A stretch of DNA of 64,000 nt from the NCBI GenBank assembly GCA_009379845.1, contig WHSZ01000019.1, positions 18,156 through 82,155 on the forward strand, written 5' to 3'. Positions 34,804 to 44,078 of the stretch are shown one piece after another (the stretch's first letter is position 1; each line of letters opens with the position of its first letter). Source of the DNA: Pseudonocardiaceae bacterium. GTDB lineage: Bacteria > Actinomycetota > Actinomycetes > Mycobacteriales > Pseudonocardiaceae. The position numbers were made by a program, and so were the translations under genes. The notes beneath the pieces are model-generated. The model ran no database searches, was not told the origin of the DNA, and saw nothing but the letters and a program-made list of their open reading frames with translations.

Positions 34804-35487
34804 TTGGGGCCGGGGTACGTGACAGGGCGCGGTAGAGCTCCTCTCTACCGCAGGCGTCGGCCGTTGCCGGCGCTCATCATTCTGTCCATTCTGGGGATCG
34901 GCGCGATAACCGTGTGGGTAAACGCGCTCGACACCAGCATCGACCGCGACGAGGCCGTGAAATGCCCCGCACCCACCCACAAAGCCGCGGACGTCACCTT
35001 CCAGCAGCTGCCGTACGACGCACTCGATCGCACCGCTCCGATGCCCGCGAGCAAGGTTCAGGTCCGCGTGCTCAACGCGGGCGATCAGCGCGGACAGGCC
35101 TCCATCACCACCGAGGGTCTGAAGGAATTCGGCTTCGAGCAGGTCGCCAAGCCGACGAACGACAGCCTCTACCCTGAGGAGAACCTGGACTGTCGCGGGC
35201 AGATCCGGTTTGGCGAGAACGGCGCAGCCGCGGCGCGAACCTTGAGCATTCTCGAACCATGCGCGGAGCTGGTCAGGGACGGCAGGCCGGACGCATCCGT
35301 GGACTTGACCGTCGGCGTGAGGTTCGACGATCTGCGGCCGAAGACCGAGGCGGTCAAGGTGCTGCGGTCGCTCGAGAAGTGGGCAGCATCACATCCGGAT
35401 CAACGCGGCGGTGAGCAGGCCGCGGAACGGATGCAGCCGGACATCGACCCGGCACTGCTGTCCGCGGCCCGCGACATGAGCTGCTGA
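34804..35487 (+). CDS. cei: Envelope integrity protein Cei (LytR C-terminal domain)
   Basis: 227-residue membrane-anchored protein matching Rv2700. A basic N-terminus (RAPLYRRRRPLPA) is followed by one transmembrane segment at about 22-40 (LIILSILGIGAITVWV), then an exported part with a LytR_C-like domain (VQVRVLNAGDQRGQASITTE) and four cysteines that could form disulfides. In M. tuberculosis the protein is needed for normal cell-envelope integrity. The TTG start has AGGGAGG 8 nt upstream. It is convergent with suhB, 38 bp apart. Confidence 0.87.
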   Translation: MGPGYVTGRGRAPLYRRRRPLPALIILSILGIGAITVWVNALDTSIDRDEAVKCPAPTHKAADVTFQQLPYDALDRTAPMPASKVQVRVLNAGDQRGQASITTEGLKEFGFEQVAKPTNDSLYPEENLDCRGQIRFGENGAAAARTLSILEPCAELVRDGRPDASVDLTVGVRFDDLRPKTEAVKVLRSLEKWAASHPDQRGGEQAAERMQPDIDPALLSAARDMSC

Positions 35488-35525
35488 CCAGCCGTGATGC
35501 CGCGCGATGTCGCGGACTCACGGGT

Positions 35526-36353
35526 CTAGACGTCGGCGATTCCGCTCTGCACGGCGGCCGCGTGCAGCTCGGCGTGGATGGTCGGGGCGGCCGCGAGGAT
35601 GGCGTCCTCACCGAGTTCGGCGTGCTCGCCGGGCAGGTTGACCAGCGCACCGGCCTCGGTGGCCATCAGTGCACCCGCGGCCCAGTCCCAACGGTGCAGG
35701 CCGTGCTCCAGATAGCCGTCCGCCCAGCCGGCAGCCACCGCGCACAGGTCGAGGGAGGCCGAGCCGCTCCGGCGAATATCCCGAACGCGGCCGAGCAGCC
35801 GCCCGACCATCGCGGCCTGCCGCTGCCGGCGCTGTGGAAAGTAGGCGAACCCCGTGATGAGCAGCGCGTGATCCAGCCTGCTCGGCTCTCCGGCCCGCAG
35901 CGGCCGGCCGTCCAGCCACGCACCGTGCCCGCGGGCGGCCGTCCAGCGCCGTCCGCTGATGGGTTCGACCACGGCACCGGCCACCGATACCCCGTCCACC
36001 TGCGCGGCCAGCGAGACCGCGAACCACGGGAAGCCGTAGAGGAAGTTCACCGTGCCGTCGATCGGATCGACCACCCAGCGGACGCCGGTGCCGGTCTGCC
36101 CGCCTTGCTCCTCGCCGAGCACCGGTTCATCCGGCCGCAGTTCGGCCAGCCGCCCCCGAACCAGCCGCTCGGCCTGCTGATCGGCGGCCGTAACCACATC
36201 GGTATCACTGGTTTTGGTGCTGACCTCGACGCCGTGCCCCTCGATCATCGATTCCCGCACCGAGCGAACCAGCTCCGCGGTTTCGGTAGCCACCCGTTCG
36301 GCAACATCCAGTAATTGCAGCTCGATAGCTCCCACACGGCTATCCGACCACAC
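35526..36353 (-). CDS. suhB: Inositol monophosphatase family protein SuhB
   Basis: 275-residue Mg2+-dependent phosphatase acting on inositol-1-phosphate, supplying inositol for phosphatidylinositol and mycothiol in actinobacteria. Metal-site motifs: GEEQGG, WVVDPIDGTVNFLYG (D-P-I-D-G-T) and the C-terminal WDWAAGALMATEAG. The outermost GTG (36353) is given; GTG 36335 is another candidate start. It sits between cei and ppgK, divergent from the latter by about 100 bp, as in mycobacteria. Confidence 0.93.
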   Translation of the reverse strand: MWSDSRVGAIELQLLDVAERVATETAELVRSVRESMIEGHGVEVSTKTSDTDVVTAADQQAERLVRGRLAELRPDEPVLGEEQGGQTGTGVRWVVDPIDGTVNFLYGFPWFAVSLAAQVDGVSVAGAVVEPISGRRWTAARGHGAWLDGRPLRAGEPSRLDHALLITGFAYFPQRRQRQAAMVGRLLGRVRDIRRSGSASLDLCAVAAGWADGYLEHGLHRWDWAAGALMATEAGALVNLPGEHAELGEDAILAAAPTIHAELHAAAVQSGIADV

Positions 36354-36456
36354 GGCGCGCGCGGCGTTATCCGTCAGGGCCTCGCGCGCTATTGTCGGCA
36401 GCCTAATCTAGGCGAATCGAGCAGGAAGACTGCATCGTCGAGGAAGGGATGGCACC

Positions 36457-37218
36457 GTGGCCGCTACCCGAGGATTCGGGATCGACGTCGGCGGTTCGGG
36501 TATCAAGGGGTGCCTGGTGGACCTGGAAGCCGGCCAACTGCTGACAAAACGAGTGCGGATTCCCACCCCGCAGCCATCTACCCCGGACGCGGTTGCGGAC
36601 GTCGTCGCCGAGATCGTCGCCAAGTTCGACTGGGATGGACCGGTCGGCATCACGCTGCCAGCCGTCATCAAGCAGGGGGTCGCGCAAACCGCCGCGAACA
36701 TCGACAAGTCCTGGATCGATACGGACGCCGATGCCCTGTTCGCGAAGCGAATCGGCCGCTCGGAGGCGGACGTCGCCATGCTGAACGACGCCGATGCCGC
36801 CGGACTGGCTGAGATGCGCTTCGGCGCGCCCGAGGTGCGCCGCGGCGTGACCGTGCTGCTCACCTTCGGCACCGGGATCGGCAGCGCGCTGTTCAACGAC
36901 GGTGTGCTGGTACCGAACACCGAGTTCGGCCACCTCGAAGTCGAAGGTCACGATGCGGAAACACGTGCCGCCGCTTCCGTGAAGGACGACAAGGGGCTGT
37001 CCTGGGAGGAGTGGACGGGAAGGGTGTCCACTTACATCCGCGCACTGGAGAGCGTGTTGTGGCCGGACACCATCATCGCCGGCGGCGGGGTGAGCAAAGT
37101 GGCCAAGGAATGGCTTCCGCTGCTTGATGTCCGCGCCAAGGTGGCCGCTGCCTCCCGGCAAAACGCCGCCGGAATCATCGGGGCCGCGGTGGCGGCGGCC
37201 GAGGGCATCGAGCACTGA
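36457..37218 (+). CDS. ppgK: Polyphosphate glucokinase PpgK
   Basis: 253-residue ROK-family kinase that phosphorylates glucose from polyphosphate or ATP. The phosphate loop is DVGGSGIKG (10-18), the catalytic base region is [11 protein letters not shown] with D111, a second phosphate motif is [11 protein letters not shown], and the family signature EFGHLE follows. The GTG start has GGAAGGG about 9 nt upstream. It is followed after 217 bp by sigA on the same strand, the usual actinobacterial order. Confidence 0.94.
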   Translation: MAATRGFGIDVGGSGIKGCLVDLEAGQLLTKRVRIPTPQPSTPDAVADVVAEIVAKFDWDGPVGITLPAVIKQGVAQTAANIDKSWIDTDADALFAKRIGRSEADVAMLNDADAAGLAEMRFGAPEVRRGVTVLLTFGTGIGSALFNDGVLVPNTEFGHLEVEGHDAETRAAASVKDDKGLSWEEWTGRVSTYIRALESVLWPDTIIAGGGVSKVAKEWLPLLDVRAKVAAASRQNAAGIIGAAVAAAEGIEH

Positions 37219-37435
37219 CCTGCGATGAAGCATTCCGGGTCGCGGCGTACCCCAGCCGGGCTATGATCTTTTGACCTCGGTGTCGCGATGCGGGCGCAGC
37301 GCGTCGCTACAATGGAACAGTGCTCACGTCGGCGGATCCCGAATTCGCAGGTACGAGGGCCCTCCCGATTACGTGAAAGCAGCTGAGGCGCTAAGGCTTC
37401 CGCTGGCCATGATCGACCGCTGTGAAAGGGCGTAC

Positions 37436-38866
37436 GTGGCAGCCGCAAGAACCGCAACCCGACGCTCAACCTCCTCGACGAGCGCCGCAAAGGCCACCAA
37501 GGCCGCTCCGGTCAAAGAGGCTCCGGCGAACGCCGAAGCCGAGGAGGCCCCCGCGACGTCGGCGACGAAAGCCAGAAAGACCGCGAACAAGAAATCACCG
37601 GCGAAAGGCTCCGGCTCGAAGTCGGCCCAGGCCAAGGCCTCCCCGGCTGCGGTAGCGCCCGAAGAAGACGCCGCCGTGGTGCCCGAGGAGGGCGTCGAGG
37701 TCGATGTCGATGTCGTCGACGGGACCATGGAGGACTCGATCGACGGGGCCGAACTGGACGCGCCCGACTTGGCAGATCTGGAGGCCGTCGAGGTCGACGT
37801 CGTCGACGCGACGGTGACCGAGGAGGAAGCCGAGGAGGCGGCCGAAAGCCAGGCCGGCAAGGACGCCAAGAACGACCCGGACTTCGTCTGGGACGAGGAG
37901 GAGTCCGAGGCCCTTCGCCAGGCGCGTAAGGACGCCGAGCTGACCGCGTCGGCGGACTCGGTTCGCGCCTACCTGAAGCAGATCGGCAAGGTCGCGCTGC
38001 TGAACGCCGAGGAGGAGGTCGAGCTCGCCAAGCGAATCGAGGCCGGCCTCTATGCGGCGGAGCGGGTGCGCACCATCGAGGAACAGGGCGAGAAGCTCCA
38101 GCCCCAGATGCGCAGGGACCTCCGGTGGATCGTCCGGGATGGCGAGCGGGCCAAGAGCCATCTCCTCGAGGCGAACCTCCGGCTGGTGGTGTCGCTCGCC
38201 AAGCGCTACACCGGTCGCGGGATGGCCTTCCTCGATCTCATCCAGGAAGGCAACCTGGGCCTGATCCGCGCGGTCGAGAAGTTCGACTACACCAAGGGCT
38301 ACAAGTTCTCCACCTACGCGACGTGGTGGATTCGCCAGGCGATCACCCGTGCCATGGCCGACCAGGCCCGGACCATCCGGATCCCGGTGCACATGGTCGA
38401 GGTGATCAACAAGCTCGGCCGGATTCAGCGCGAGCTGCTGCAGGACCTCGGTCGCGAGCCCACCCCCGAGGAGCTCGCGAAGGAGATGGACATCTCCCCC
38501 GAGAAGGTCCTGGAGATCCAGCAGTACGCGCGGGAGCCGATCTCGCTCGACCAGACGATCGGCGACGAGGGCGACTCGCAGCTCGGCGACTTCATCGAGG
38601 ACAGCGAGGCCGTGGTCGCGGTGGACGCGGTGTCGTTCACGCTGCTGCAGGATCAGCTGCAGTCCGTGCTTGCGACGCTGTCCGAGCGGGAAGCCGGCGT
38701 GGTCCGGCTGCGCTTCGGGCTCACCGACGGCCAGCCGCGAACCCTGGACGAGATCGGCCAGGTTTACGGTGTGACCAGGGAGCGGATAAGGCAGATCGAA
38801 TCCAAGACGATGTCGAAGCTGCGACACCCGTCGCGTTCCCAGGTGTTGCGCGACTACCTGGACTGA
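37436..38866 (+). CDS. sigA: Principal RNA polymerase sigma factor SigA (HrdB)
   Basis: 476-residue housekeeping sigma factor. Residues 1-70 are lysine/alanine rich, 75-165 acidic, then [12 protein letters not shown] region 1.2, region 2 at about 240-310 with [16 protein letters not shown] (W297, W298 intact), region 3 ([14 protein letters not shown]) and region 4 ending [16 protein letters not shown] 37436 is chosen because AAAGGG lies 5 nt upstream; ATG 37409 is in frame. Candidate -10 boxes TATGAT (37262-37267) and TACAAT (37308-37313) lie upstream but neither has a good -35 at standard spacing. A strong terminator follows. Confidence 0.97.
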   Translation: MAAARTATRRSTSSTSAAKATKAAPVKEAPANAEAEEAPATSATKARKTANKKSPAKGSGSKSAQAKASPAAVAPEEDAAVVPEEGVEVDVDVVDGTMEDSIDGAELDAPDLADLEAVEVDVVDATVTEEEAEEAAESQAGKDAKNDPDFVWDEEESEALRQARKDAELTASADSVRAYLKQIGKVALLNAEEEVELAKRIEAGLYAAERVRTIEEQGEKLQPQMRRDLRWIVRDGERAKSHLLEANLRLVVSLAKRYTGRGMAFLDLIQEGNLGLIRAVEKFDYTKGYKFSTYATWWIRQAITRAMADQARTIRIPVHMVEVINKLGRIQRELLQDLGREPTPEELAKEMDISPEKVLEIQQYAREPISLDQTIGDEGDSQLGDFIEDSEAVVAVDAVSFTLLQDQLQSVLATLSEREAGVVRLRFGLTDGQPRTLDEIGQVYGVTRERIRQIESKTMSKLRHPSRSQVLRDYLD

Positions 38867-38879
38867 GTACGTTTCTCTG

Positions 38880-38924
38880 AAAGCGCCGCCGACCCGGACG
38901 GACCCGGGTTCGGCGGCGCTTTTC
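38880..38924 (+). terminator. Rho-independent terminator of sigA
   Basis: AAAGCGCCGCCGA (38880-38892) pairs perfectly with TCGGCGGCGCTTT (38910-38922), a 13-bp stem, followed by TC. It begins 14 bp after the sigA stop. Confidence 0.9.
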
Positions 38925-39079
38925 ATTTCGCCTGCCACCCGCCGGCGCGTCCGGACCGGACGGACGCAGCCACAGTAGACAGTCCTATGTAGACGTTACG
39001 CGCCGCGGCCTCCCATATGTTGGGAAACCGGCCCGCCGTGTTCGCTCACACCGAACGTGAGACCTATCGCCCGCGATGC

Positions 39080-39107
39080 GGGAACAGTTGCGTTCCTTTC
39101 AGCGTCT
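39080..39107 (+). promoter_or_regulatory. ECF-type promoter of the first DUF7455 gene
   Basis: GGGAAC (39080-39085), 17 nt, CGTCT (39103-39107). The AAC/TCT pattern resembles promoters read by sigma-E-like ECF factors. The same motif, with identical spacing and extra shared bases (TTGCG after the -35; AA and AGT after the -10), stands before the second DUF7455 gene, which makes chance unlikely. Confidence 0.65.
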
Positions 39108-39175
39108 GTAACAGTGGAAGCTGCGGCCCTCACGCAGGCACCGCAGCACCGGTACCCGAACAGAGGGAGATACTG

Positions 39176-39406
39176 ATGACGACGCTCACCCGCCCGGAGC
39201 TGACTGCCGCGGACCGTTGCGACCGCTGCAGCGCGGCCGCCGGCGTGCGAGCTTTGCTCCCGTCCGGAGGCGAACTGCTGTTCTGCGGGCACCACGCTCG
39301 GGAGCACCGGGACCGGCTGATCGCACTCGAGGCAGAAATCCAGCAGAGCGACAACGAGATGCTCGAGCTGGACGCTTCGATCAAGCGGGAGGGGCCAACC
39401 ACGTAG
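39176..39406 (+). CDS. DUF7455 family small zinc-binding protein, copy 1
   Basis: 76-residue protein beginning MTTLTRPELTAADRCDRC. C15-x-x-C18 and C37-G-H-H40 make a probable zinc knuckle; the C-terminal 35 residues are helical and charged. ATG 39176 follows a purine-rich site in AGAGGGAGATACTG. Mycobacterial Rv2708c is a likely counterpart near sigA and sigB. The gene is monocistronic, with an ECF-type promoter before it and a UUCG-loop terminator after it. Function unknown; a regulatory or RNA polymerase-linked role is only a guess from location. Confidence 0.88.
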   Translation: MTTLTRPELTAADRCDRCSAAAGVRALLPSGGELLFCGHHAREHRDRLIALEAEIQQSDNEMLELDASIKREGPTT

Positions 39407-39439
39407 TCCGACCGGCCAAATCGGACTTAACGGCCGCGA

Positions 39440-39471
39440 AAGGGGCCTGCCGCTTCGGCGGCGGGCCCCTT
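39440..39471 (+). terminator. Terminator hairpin with UUCG tetraloop
   Basis: The left arm at 39440-39453 (AAGGGGCCTGCCGC) and right arm at 39458-39471 form a 14-bp stem with one G-U pair, closed by the very stable C(UUCG)G tetraloop. It lies 33 bp after the first DUF7455 gene. Confidence 0.9.
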
Positions 39472-39620
39472 CGCCTTCGCCGTATCCCGAACCGCGAGAG
39501 GCGTACCACATCGCTCGGGTGCCGCGTCTCACTCGTCAATCCCGCATGACGTCCAGCTCAGCGGGCACCCCCGCTGGTGAGTTCGCTGAGAGCGATACGT
39601 GACGCAACTCGCACCCGCGT

Positions 39621-39648
39621 GGGAACACTTGCGGACAGCCATGCGTCT
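39621..39648 (+). promoter_or_regulatory. ECF-type promoter of the second DUF7455 gene
   Basis: GGGAAC (39621-39626), 17 nt, CGTCT (39644-39648), matching the promoter of copy 1 in both elements, spacing and several flanking bases. It predicts a leader of about 135 nt before the ATG at 39790. Confidence 0.65.
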
Positions 39649-39750
39649 GCAAGAGTAGGAGCTAGCGAACACAGTGAGCCAACTGAACCCTGTTAGCTCA
39701 GCTAGGCCGCAGGCCAGGGTCGGTTTCACCGTGGTCGCAGCCGGATCGAG

Positions 39751-39771
39751 GGTCTCGGGCAATCCGAGACC
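39751..39771 (+). promoter_or_regulatory. Leader hairpin just upstream of the ribosome binding site
   Basis: GGTCTCGG (39751-39758) pairs perfectly with CCGAGACC (39764-39771) around a 5-nt loop. It ends 5 nt before GGAGGGAG (39777-39784), the ribosome binding site of the second DUF7455 gene. It could tune translation or mRNA stability; no partner for the ribosome binding site itself was found. Confidence 0.45.
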
Positions 39772-39789
39772 GGGACGGAGGGAGACCCC

Positions 39790-39969
39790 ATGACGACGAC
39801 GCTCACCCGCCCCGCACTGACCGCTGCCGACCGTTGTGACCGGTGCGGCGCACGGGCACAGGCACGTGCCGTTCTACGCACCGGAGGTGAGCTGCTCTTC
39901 TGTGGGCACCACGCCCACGAGTACGAGGGCAAGCTCAAGGAACAGGAGGCTGACCTGCAACACGGCTGA
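39790..39969 (+). CDS. DUF7455 family small zinc-binding protein, copy 2
   Basis: 59-residue paralogue of the gene at 39176, beginning MTTTLTRPALTAADRCDRCG, with C16, C19, C38 and H40/H41 in the same places and GGELLFCGHHA conserved. It lacks the longer C-terminal tail of copy 1. The ATG has GGAGGGAG upstream. It has its own ECF-type promoter, a 135-nt leader with a hairpin, and a strong terminator, so it is regulated as a separate unit in parallel with copy 1. Confidence 0.88.
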   Translation: MTTTLTRPALTAADRCDRCGARAQARAVLRTGGELLFCGHHAHEYEGKLKEQEADLQHG

Positions 39970-39990
39970 CGTTCGCTAGACACCTTCAGC

Positions 39991-40033
39991 AAGTGGGCGG
40001 GAACCCCGCAATCCGGGTTCCCGCCCACTTTTT
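39991..40033 (+). terminator. Rho-independent terminator after the second DUF7455 gene
   Basis: AAGTGGGCGGGAACCC (39991-40006) and GGGTTCCCGCCCACTT (40015-40030) form a perfect 16-bp stem with an 8-nt loop, followed by TTT. It also separates this unit from the convergent helicase gene. Confidence 0.93.
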
Positions 40034-40078
40034 GCGTCTCCGGGCGCGTCACCCGGGCACGTCCAGGGAAGGCCCGCG

Positions 40079-41839
40079 TTACCAGGAACGTAGCGTGGCG
40101 ATGCGTTCCTCGAGTTGCTCGACGGAGGCCATCGCCGTCGGGGGACCGCCGCAACCGCGCCGCAACTCACCGTGGATAACGCTGTGCGGCTTGCCCGTGC
40201 GGTGGTGATACACGGATACCAGCGCGTTCAGCTCGCGACGTAGCGACGCGAGCCGTTCCTGGACGCTCTGCGGGTGCGTCTGTGGACCCGCCCCAGCAGG
40301 CCCGCTCGGTGCCTCGGGGCGGCTGCTCGCGCCGCGCCGGGAGGATTCCTTGAGCTGCTCCTCCTGCCGCTTGCGCAGCAGCGCGCGCACCTGGTCCGGC
40401 TCGAGCAGCCCGGGAAGGCCCAGATACTCCTGCTCCTCGGCGGTTCCCGCGAACGCGCCGGTGCCGAACGAGTTGCCGTCGTAGATCACCTGATCCAGCT
40501 CGGCCGAGGCACCGAGCGAGGTGTACGGCTTGTCCTCCCCGGTCGGCTCGTCCTTGGTGCGGTTCGCGTCCGCGAGCAGCTCGTCGTCCCAGCCGTCCTG
40601 CTCCCGATGCGGCTTGCCGAGCACGTGGTCGCGTTCGGTCTCCATCTCGCTGGCCAGCTCGAGCAGCGCCGGCACGCTCGGCAGGAAGATGCTGGCGGTC
40701 TCCCCCGGTTGCCGCGCCCGGACGAACCGGCCGATTACCTGAGCGAAGAACAGCGGCGTGGACGCACTCGTCGCGTACACCCCGACCGCGAGGCGGGGCA
40801 CGTCGACGCCCTCGGAAACCATCCGGACGGCGACCAGCCACCGATCGTCCGAATCGGCGAACTCCCCGATCCTGCGGGTCGCCTTCGGATCGTCGGAGAG
40901 CACCACCACCGGCTCGGTCCCCGTCACCCGATGCAAGATCTTCGCGTACGCGCGGGCGGACTCCTGATCCGTGGCGATCACCAACCCGGCCGCGTCCGGC
41001 ACCCCGCCGGAACGCAGCTGTCCCAACCGCACATCCGCGGCCTGCAGCACCGAGGGGATCCACTCACCGGCCGGATCCAGCGCGGTCCGCCACGCCCGTG
41101 CCGTTTGCTCCGCGGTCAGCGGTTCACCGAGGCGCGCGGTGAACTCGTCCCCCGCGCTGGTCCGCCAGCTCGCCTCACCGGAATAGGCCAGAAAGATCAC
41201 CGGGCGGACCACTCCGTCCTCGAGCGCGTCCGCGTAGCCGTAGGTGTAGTCGGCCTTGCTGCGCTCCGCACCGTTGCCGTCCGGTTCGTAGGTCACGAAC
41301 GGAATCGGCGTGTCATCGCTGCGAAACGGGGTACCGGTCAGCGCCACCCGGCGCACCGCGGGTGTGAACGCCTCGCGGATCGCATCCCCCCACGATTTCG
41401 CGTCCCCGCCGTGGTGGATCTCGTCAAGGATCACCAGCGTCTTGCGGTTCTCGGTGCGCACCCGATGCAGCGTGGGGTGGGCTGCCACCTGGGCATAGGT
41501 CACCGCGACGCCATGGAAGTCGCGGGAGGTGGCACCCGCGCCGTTTGTGAAGTTCGAGTCGATCGCGATCCCCGCGGCAGCGGCAGCCGAGGCCCACTGG
41601 TGCTTCAGGTGCTCGGTGGGCGTGACGATGGTGATCGCCGCGACGGTGCGATCGGCGAGCAACTCGGCCGCGATCCGGAGCCCGAACACGGTCTTCCCCG
41701 CGCCCGGTGTGGCCACCGCGAGGAAGTCCTGCGGCCGGGTGGCCAGGTACTTGGTGATTGCGCGGCGCTGCCAGGCACGGAGGGGACGCTGCTCCGGCTG
41801 GGTGTCGTCCGACTCGGAGGTGCGCGCTTCTGACTCCAA
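40079..41839 (-). CDS. DEAD/DEAH-box (superfamily 2) helicase
   Basis: 586-residue helicase of the ResIII/UvsW-like group. Walker A is ATPGAGKT (43-50), Walker B DEIHH (139-143), motif III LTGTPFRSD, and motif VI QVIGRFVRAR. The C-terminal 150 residues are charged and end with a coiled stretch (VEQLEERIATLRSW). It probably unwinds or remodels DNA or RNA; the pathway is unknown. TTG 41839 is preferred with AGGAG about 9 nt upstream; the frame is open another 220 bp. It is convergent with the DUF7455 genes. Confidence 0.88.
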   Translation of the reverse strand: MESEARTSESDDTQPEQRPLRAWQRRAITKYLATRPQDFLAVATPGAGKTVFGLRIAAELLADRTVAAITIVTPTEHLKHQWASAAAAAGIAIDSNFTNGAGATSRDFHGVAVTYAQVAAHPTLHRVRTENRKTLVILDEIHHGGDAKSWGDAIREAFTPAVRRVALTGTPFRSDDTPIPFVTYEPDGNGAERSKADYTYGYADALEDGVVRPVIFLAYSGEASWRTSAGDEFTARLGEPLTAEQTARAWRTALDPAGEWIPSVLQAADVRLGQLRSGGVPDAAGLVIATDQESARAYAKILHRVTGTEPVVVLSDDPKATRRIGEFADSDDRWLVAVRMVSEGVDVPRLAVGVYATSASTPLFFAQVIGRFVRARQPGETASIFLPSVPALLELASEMETERDHVLGKPHREQDGWDDELLADANRTKDEPTGEDKPYTSLGASAELDQVIYDGNSFGTGAFAGTAEEQEYLGLPGLLEPDQVRALLRKRQEEQLKESSRRGASSRPEAPSGPAGAGPQTHPQSVQERLASLRRELNALVSVYHHRTGKPHSVIHGELRRGCGGPPTAMASVEQLEERIATLRSW

Positions 41840-42095
41840 GGACGGACCGCTCCTTTCTTCCGGCGTTACCTCACCCCAGCGCGGACATGCCGTGGTATGC
41901 CGACATGCGAATGCCCTCCCGGCGCCGACGACGAATGCGTCGTCGAGGTCCCGCGGCGACGAGGGGAACCCCGGTGAGGGCGGGTGGAAGTTTACCCGGT
42001 AGGACGCCGGTAACCCGGTACGACGCGACACCCCGATAAAGATCGTGCCCCCGGGCAAGCCAAAACGCCGTCAATGGACCATGCTTATAGGAGCT

Positions 42096-43295
42096 ATGAG
42101 CACGCAGGACAGTGCCGCCACGGGCGGCGAGCAGCCCCGCGGCGCGCGTAATCCCGAGCCGGAGCGGCCCCGTAGGGGCCCGTTGCGGCTGCTCGGCCGC
42201 ACCATGAGCAAGGCGTGGGAAGGCAATCTGTTCTCCGAGGCCGCGGAGGCGGCGTTCTGGCAGACGCTCTCCTTGCCGCCACTGCTGCTCGGGTTGCTCG
42301 GTAGCCTCGGGTACGTCGCCGAATGGTTCGGCAGCGAGATCGTCCGCGCCGTGCGCGAGAAGATCATGGCCTTCTCCGAAACGATCTTCAGTCAGGACGT
42401 CGTCGATCGCATCATCGAGCCGACCGTCAACGACATCCTCACCGTCGGCAGGGGAGAAATCGTTTCGGTCGGCTTCCTTATCTCGCTATGGGCCGGATCC
42501 TCGGCGCTGTCCTCGTTCGTCGACGCGATCACCGTCGCGCACGGGCAGTACGGGGTACGCAACGAGGTGTGGCAACGCATTGTGGCGCTGCTGCTCTACA
42601 TGGCGACCCTGGTGCTGCTGATCGTCGGCCTGCCAATCATCGCGCTGGGCCCGGATCTGCTGCCCGACGTGTTCCCGACGGCATGGCAGCCGACGATCGC
42701 AACCTGGGTTGGCTACCTGTACTACCCGACAATCGGGGGAATCACGCTGATCGCGCTGGCCACGCTGTACAAGCTGGCGCTGCCACACAAGCTGCCGTGG
42801 CATCGGGTGCTGCCGGGCGCGATCATCGCGATGATCGTGTTCCTGCTCACCAGCGTCGGGCTGCGGCTGTACATCGCGTGGATCACCACCACCGGCTACA
42901 CCTACGGCGCGCTGGCGACGCCGATCGCGTGGCTGCTGTTCGCGTTCTTCATCGGGCTCGCCGTGGTGATCGGCGCGTACTTCAACGCCGCGCTCGAGGA
43001 GATGTGGCCTGCGAAGATGACCCGCAGGCAGCGCCGGAGGTGGCGGCGGCTGGAAGTGGCGCGGGCGGACGAGCCCGGCGAGCTGGCCGAGGCCGAAGGC
43101 GAGCCGACGCGGCAGGACGAGCACGCCGCGCCGCGGAAGCAAGACGAGCACGCCGCGCGGCAGCACCAGGACGAGGGCGCCGCGCCGACCACCAAACTGC
43201 CGAAACGCTCACCCGGCAAGCAGACGCCGCCACAGCTCGGGAACGGGCGTCCGAGCGGCATCGGCGTCACACCGCGGCAGCCGGACGCGGACTAG
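42096..43295 (+). CDS. YihY/virulence factor BrkB-like membrane protein
   Basis: 399-residue protein corresponding to Rv2707. It has about six transmembrane segments between residues 60 and 310 (LPPLLLGLLGSLGYV, IVALLLYMATLVLLIV, IAMIVFLLTSVGL and others) and a charged C-terminal tail of about 85 residues containing an imperfect triple repeat built on QDEHAA. Family members were once called ribonuclease BN by mistake; the transported or bound molecule is unknown. ATG 42096 lies directly after AGGAGCT; TATAGG just before may be a -10 with near-leaderless initiation. Confidence 0.85.
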   Translation: MSTQDSAATGGEQPRGARNPEPERPRRGPLRLLGRTMSKAWEGNLFSEAAEAAFWQTLSLPPLLLGLLGSLGYVAEWFGSEIVRAVREKIMAFSETIFSQDVVDRIIEPTVNDILTVGRGEIVSVGFLISLWAGSSALSSFVDAITVAHGQYGVRNEVWQRIVALLLYMATLVLLIVGLPIIALGPDLLPDVFPTAWQPTIATWVGYLYYPTIGGITLIALATLYKLALPHKLPWHRVLPGAIIAMIVFLLTSVGLRLYIAWITTTGYTYGALATPIAWLLFAFFIGLAVVIGAYFNAALEEMWPAKMTRRQRRRWRRLEVARADEPGELAEAEGEPTRQDEHAAPRKQDEHAARQHQDEGAAPTTKLPKRSPGKQTPPQLGNGRPSGIGVTPRQPDAD

Positions 43296-43332
43296 CCCAG
43301 CCGCTCGCGCGGCGGGATGAGCCGCCGAACCG

Positions 43333-43599
43333 TTACTCGTCGTCCCCACCGGGCGGCATGGCGTCGAAGATGCGCTTGCAGTCCGGACATACCGGCGAGC
43401 CCGGCTTGGCCGACTTGGTCACCGGGAAAACCTGGCCGCACAGCGCCACCACGTGCGTACCCATGACCGCGCTCTCCGCGATCTTGTCCTTCTGCACGTA
43501 GTGGAACACCTCCGGAGTGTCGTCCGTGGTGCTCTCGGTGCCCTCCGGGCGAGTGTCGACATCGGGAAGCGTCTGGGTTGGTGTACTCACGGCTTCCAT
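43333..43599 (-). CDS. DUF3039 family protein
   Basis: 88-residue protein with a conserved core HYVQKDKIAESAVMGTHVVA and cysteines in ALCGQVF and VCPDCKRIF that form a probable zinc site. The N-terminal 30 residues are disordered and Thr-rich. ATG 43599 is given; GTG 43590 (M-S-T-P-T-Q) is an alternative that matches common family starts. It is convergent with the YihY-like gene and stands before no other gene on its strand. Function unknown. Confidence 0.85.
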   Translation of the reverse strand: MEAVSTPTQTLPDVDTRPEGTESTTDDTPEVFHYVQKDKIAESAVMGTHVVALCGQVFPVTKSAKPGSPVCPDCKRIFDAMPPGGDDE

Positions 43600-43629
43600 T
43601 TTGCCTCACGGCCGCTCATGCATCGAGCG

Positions 43630-43980
43630 CTACTCGTCGGCCTGGCTGTCCACCACACGATGGCTGCCGTCCTCGATCGCGGTGCGCTCCCGCTGATACC
43701 GGTTTACCGGCTCGGCCTTGCGCGGTGGGCGGTCGTTCGCGACCAGCACGGCGATCCATGGCAGCGGCACGGACAGCACGACGAGCGCAAGGGCCAGCCA
43801 CCACGTTTGATAGAAGAACCCGGCCAGGATGAGGCACGGGAACCGCATCCCCATCATGATCATGTATTTGCGCTTGCGCGCCGCGTGCTCTTCGTCGTAC
43901 GAGGGCGCGGCCTCCGTGATGAGCACCGGCGTGCCATCGCGGTCCGTGTTCGTCCGCTCGCGCTCGTGCCGAACCTTCAC
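43630..43980 (-). CDS. DUF3099 family membrane protein
   Basis: 116-residue protein with a soluble N-terminus (TPVLITEAAPSYDEEHAARK) and two adjacent transmembrane segments at about 45-62 and 66-83 (MIMMGMRFPCLILAGFF and LALALVVLSVPLPWIAVLV), ending in a charged tail. The GTG has a near-perfect ribosome binding site, GGAGGTAAG, upstream. It is transcribed toward the DUF3039 gene with 30 bp between them. Function unknown. Confidence 0.87.
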   Translation of the reverse strand: MKVRHERERTNTDRDGTPVLITEAAPSYDEEHAARKRKYMIMMGMRFPCLILAGFFYQTWWLALALVVLSVPLPWIAVLVANDRPPRKAEPVNRYQRERTAIEDGSHRVVDSQADE

Positions 43981-44078
43981 CTGCTTACCTCCGCCACCAT
44001 CGTCCCACCCGCGGCCCCTGCCGGATACCCCGACCGGGACGGCGTGTACCACGGCCCGGCACACCCCCTCGTGCGAGC

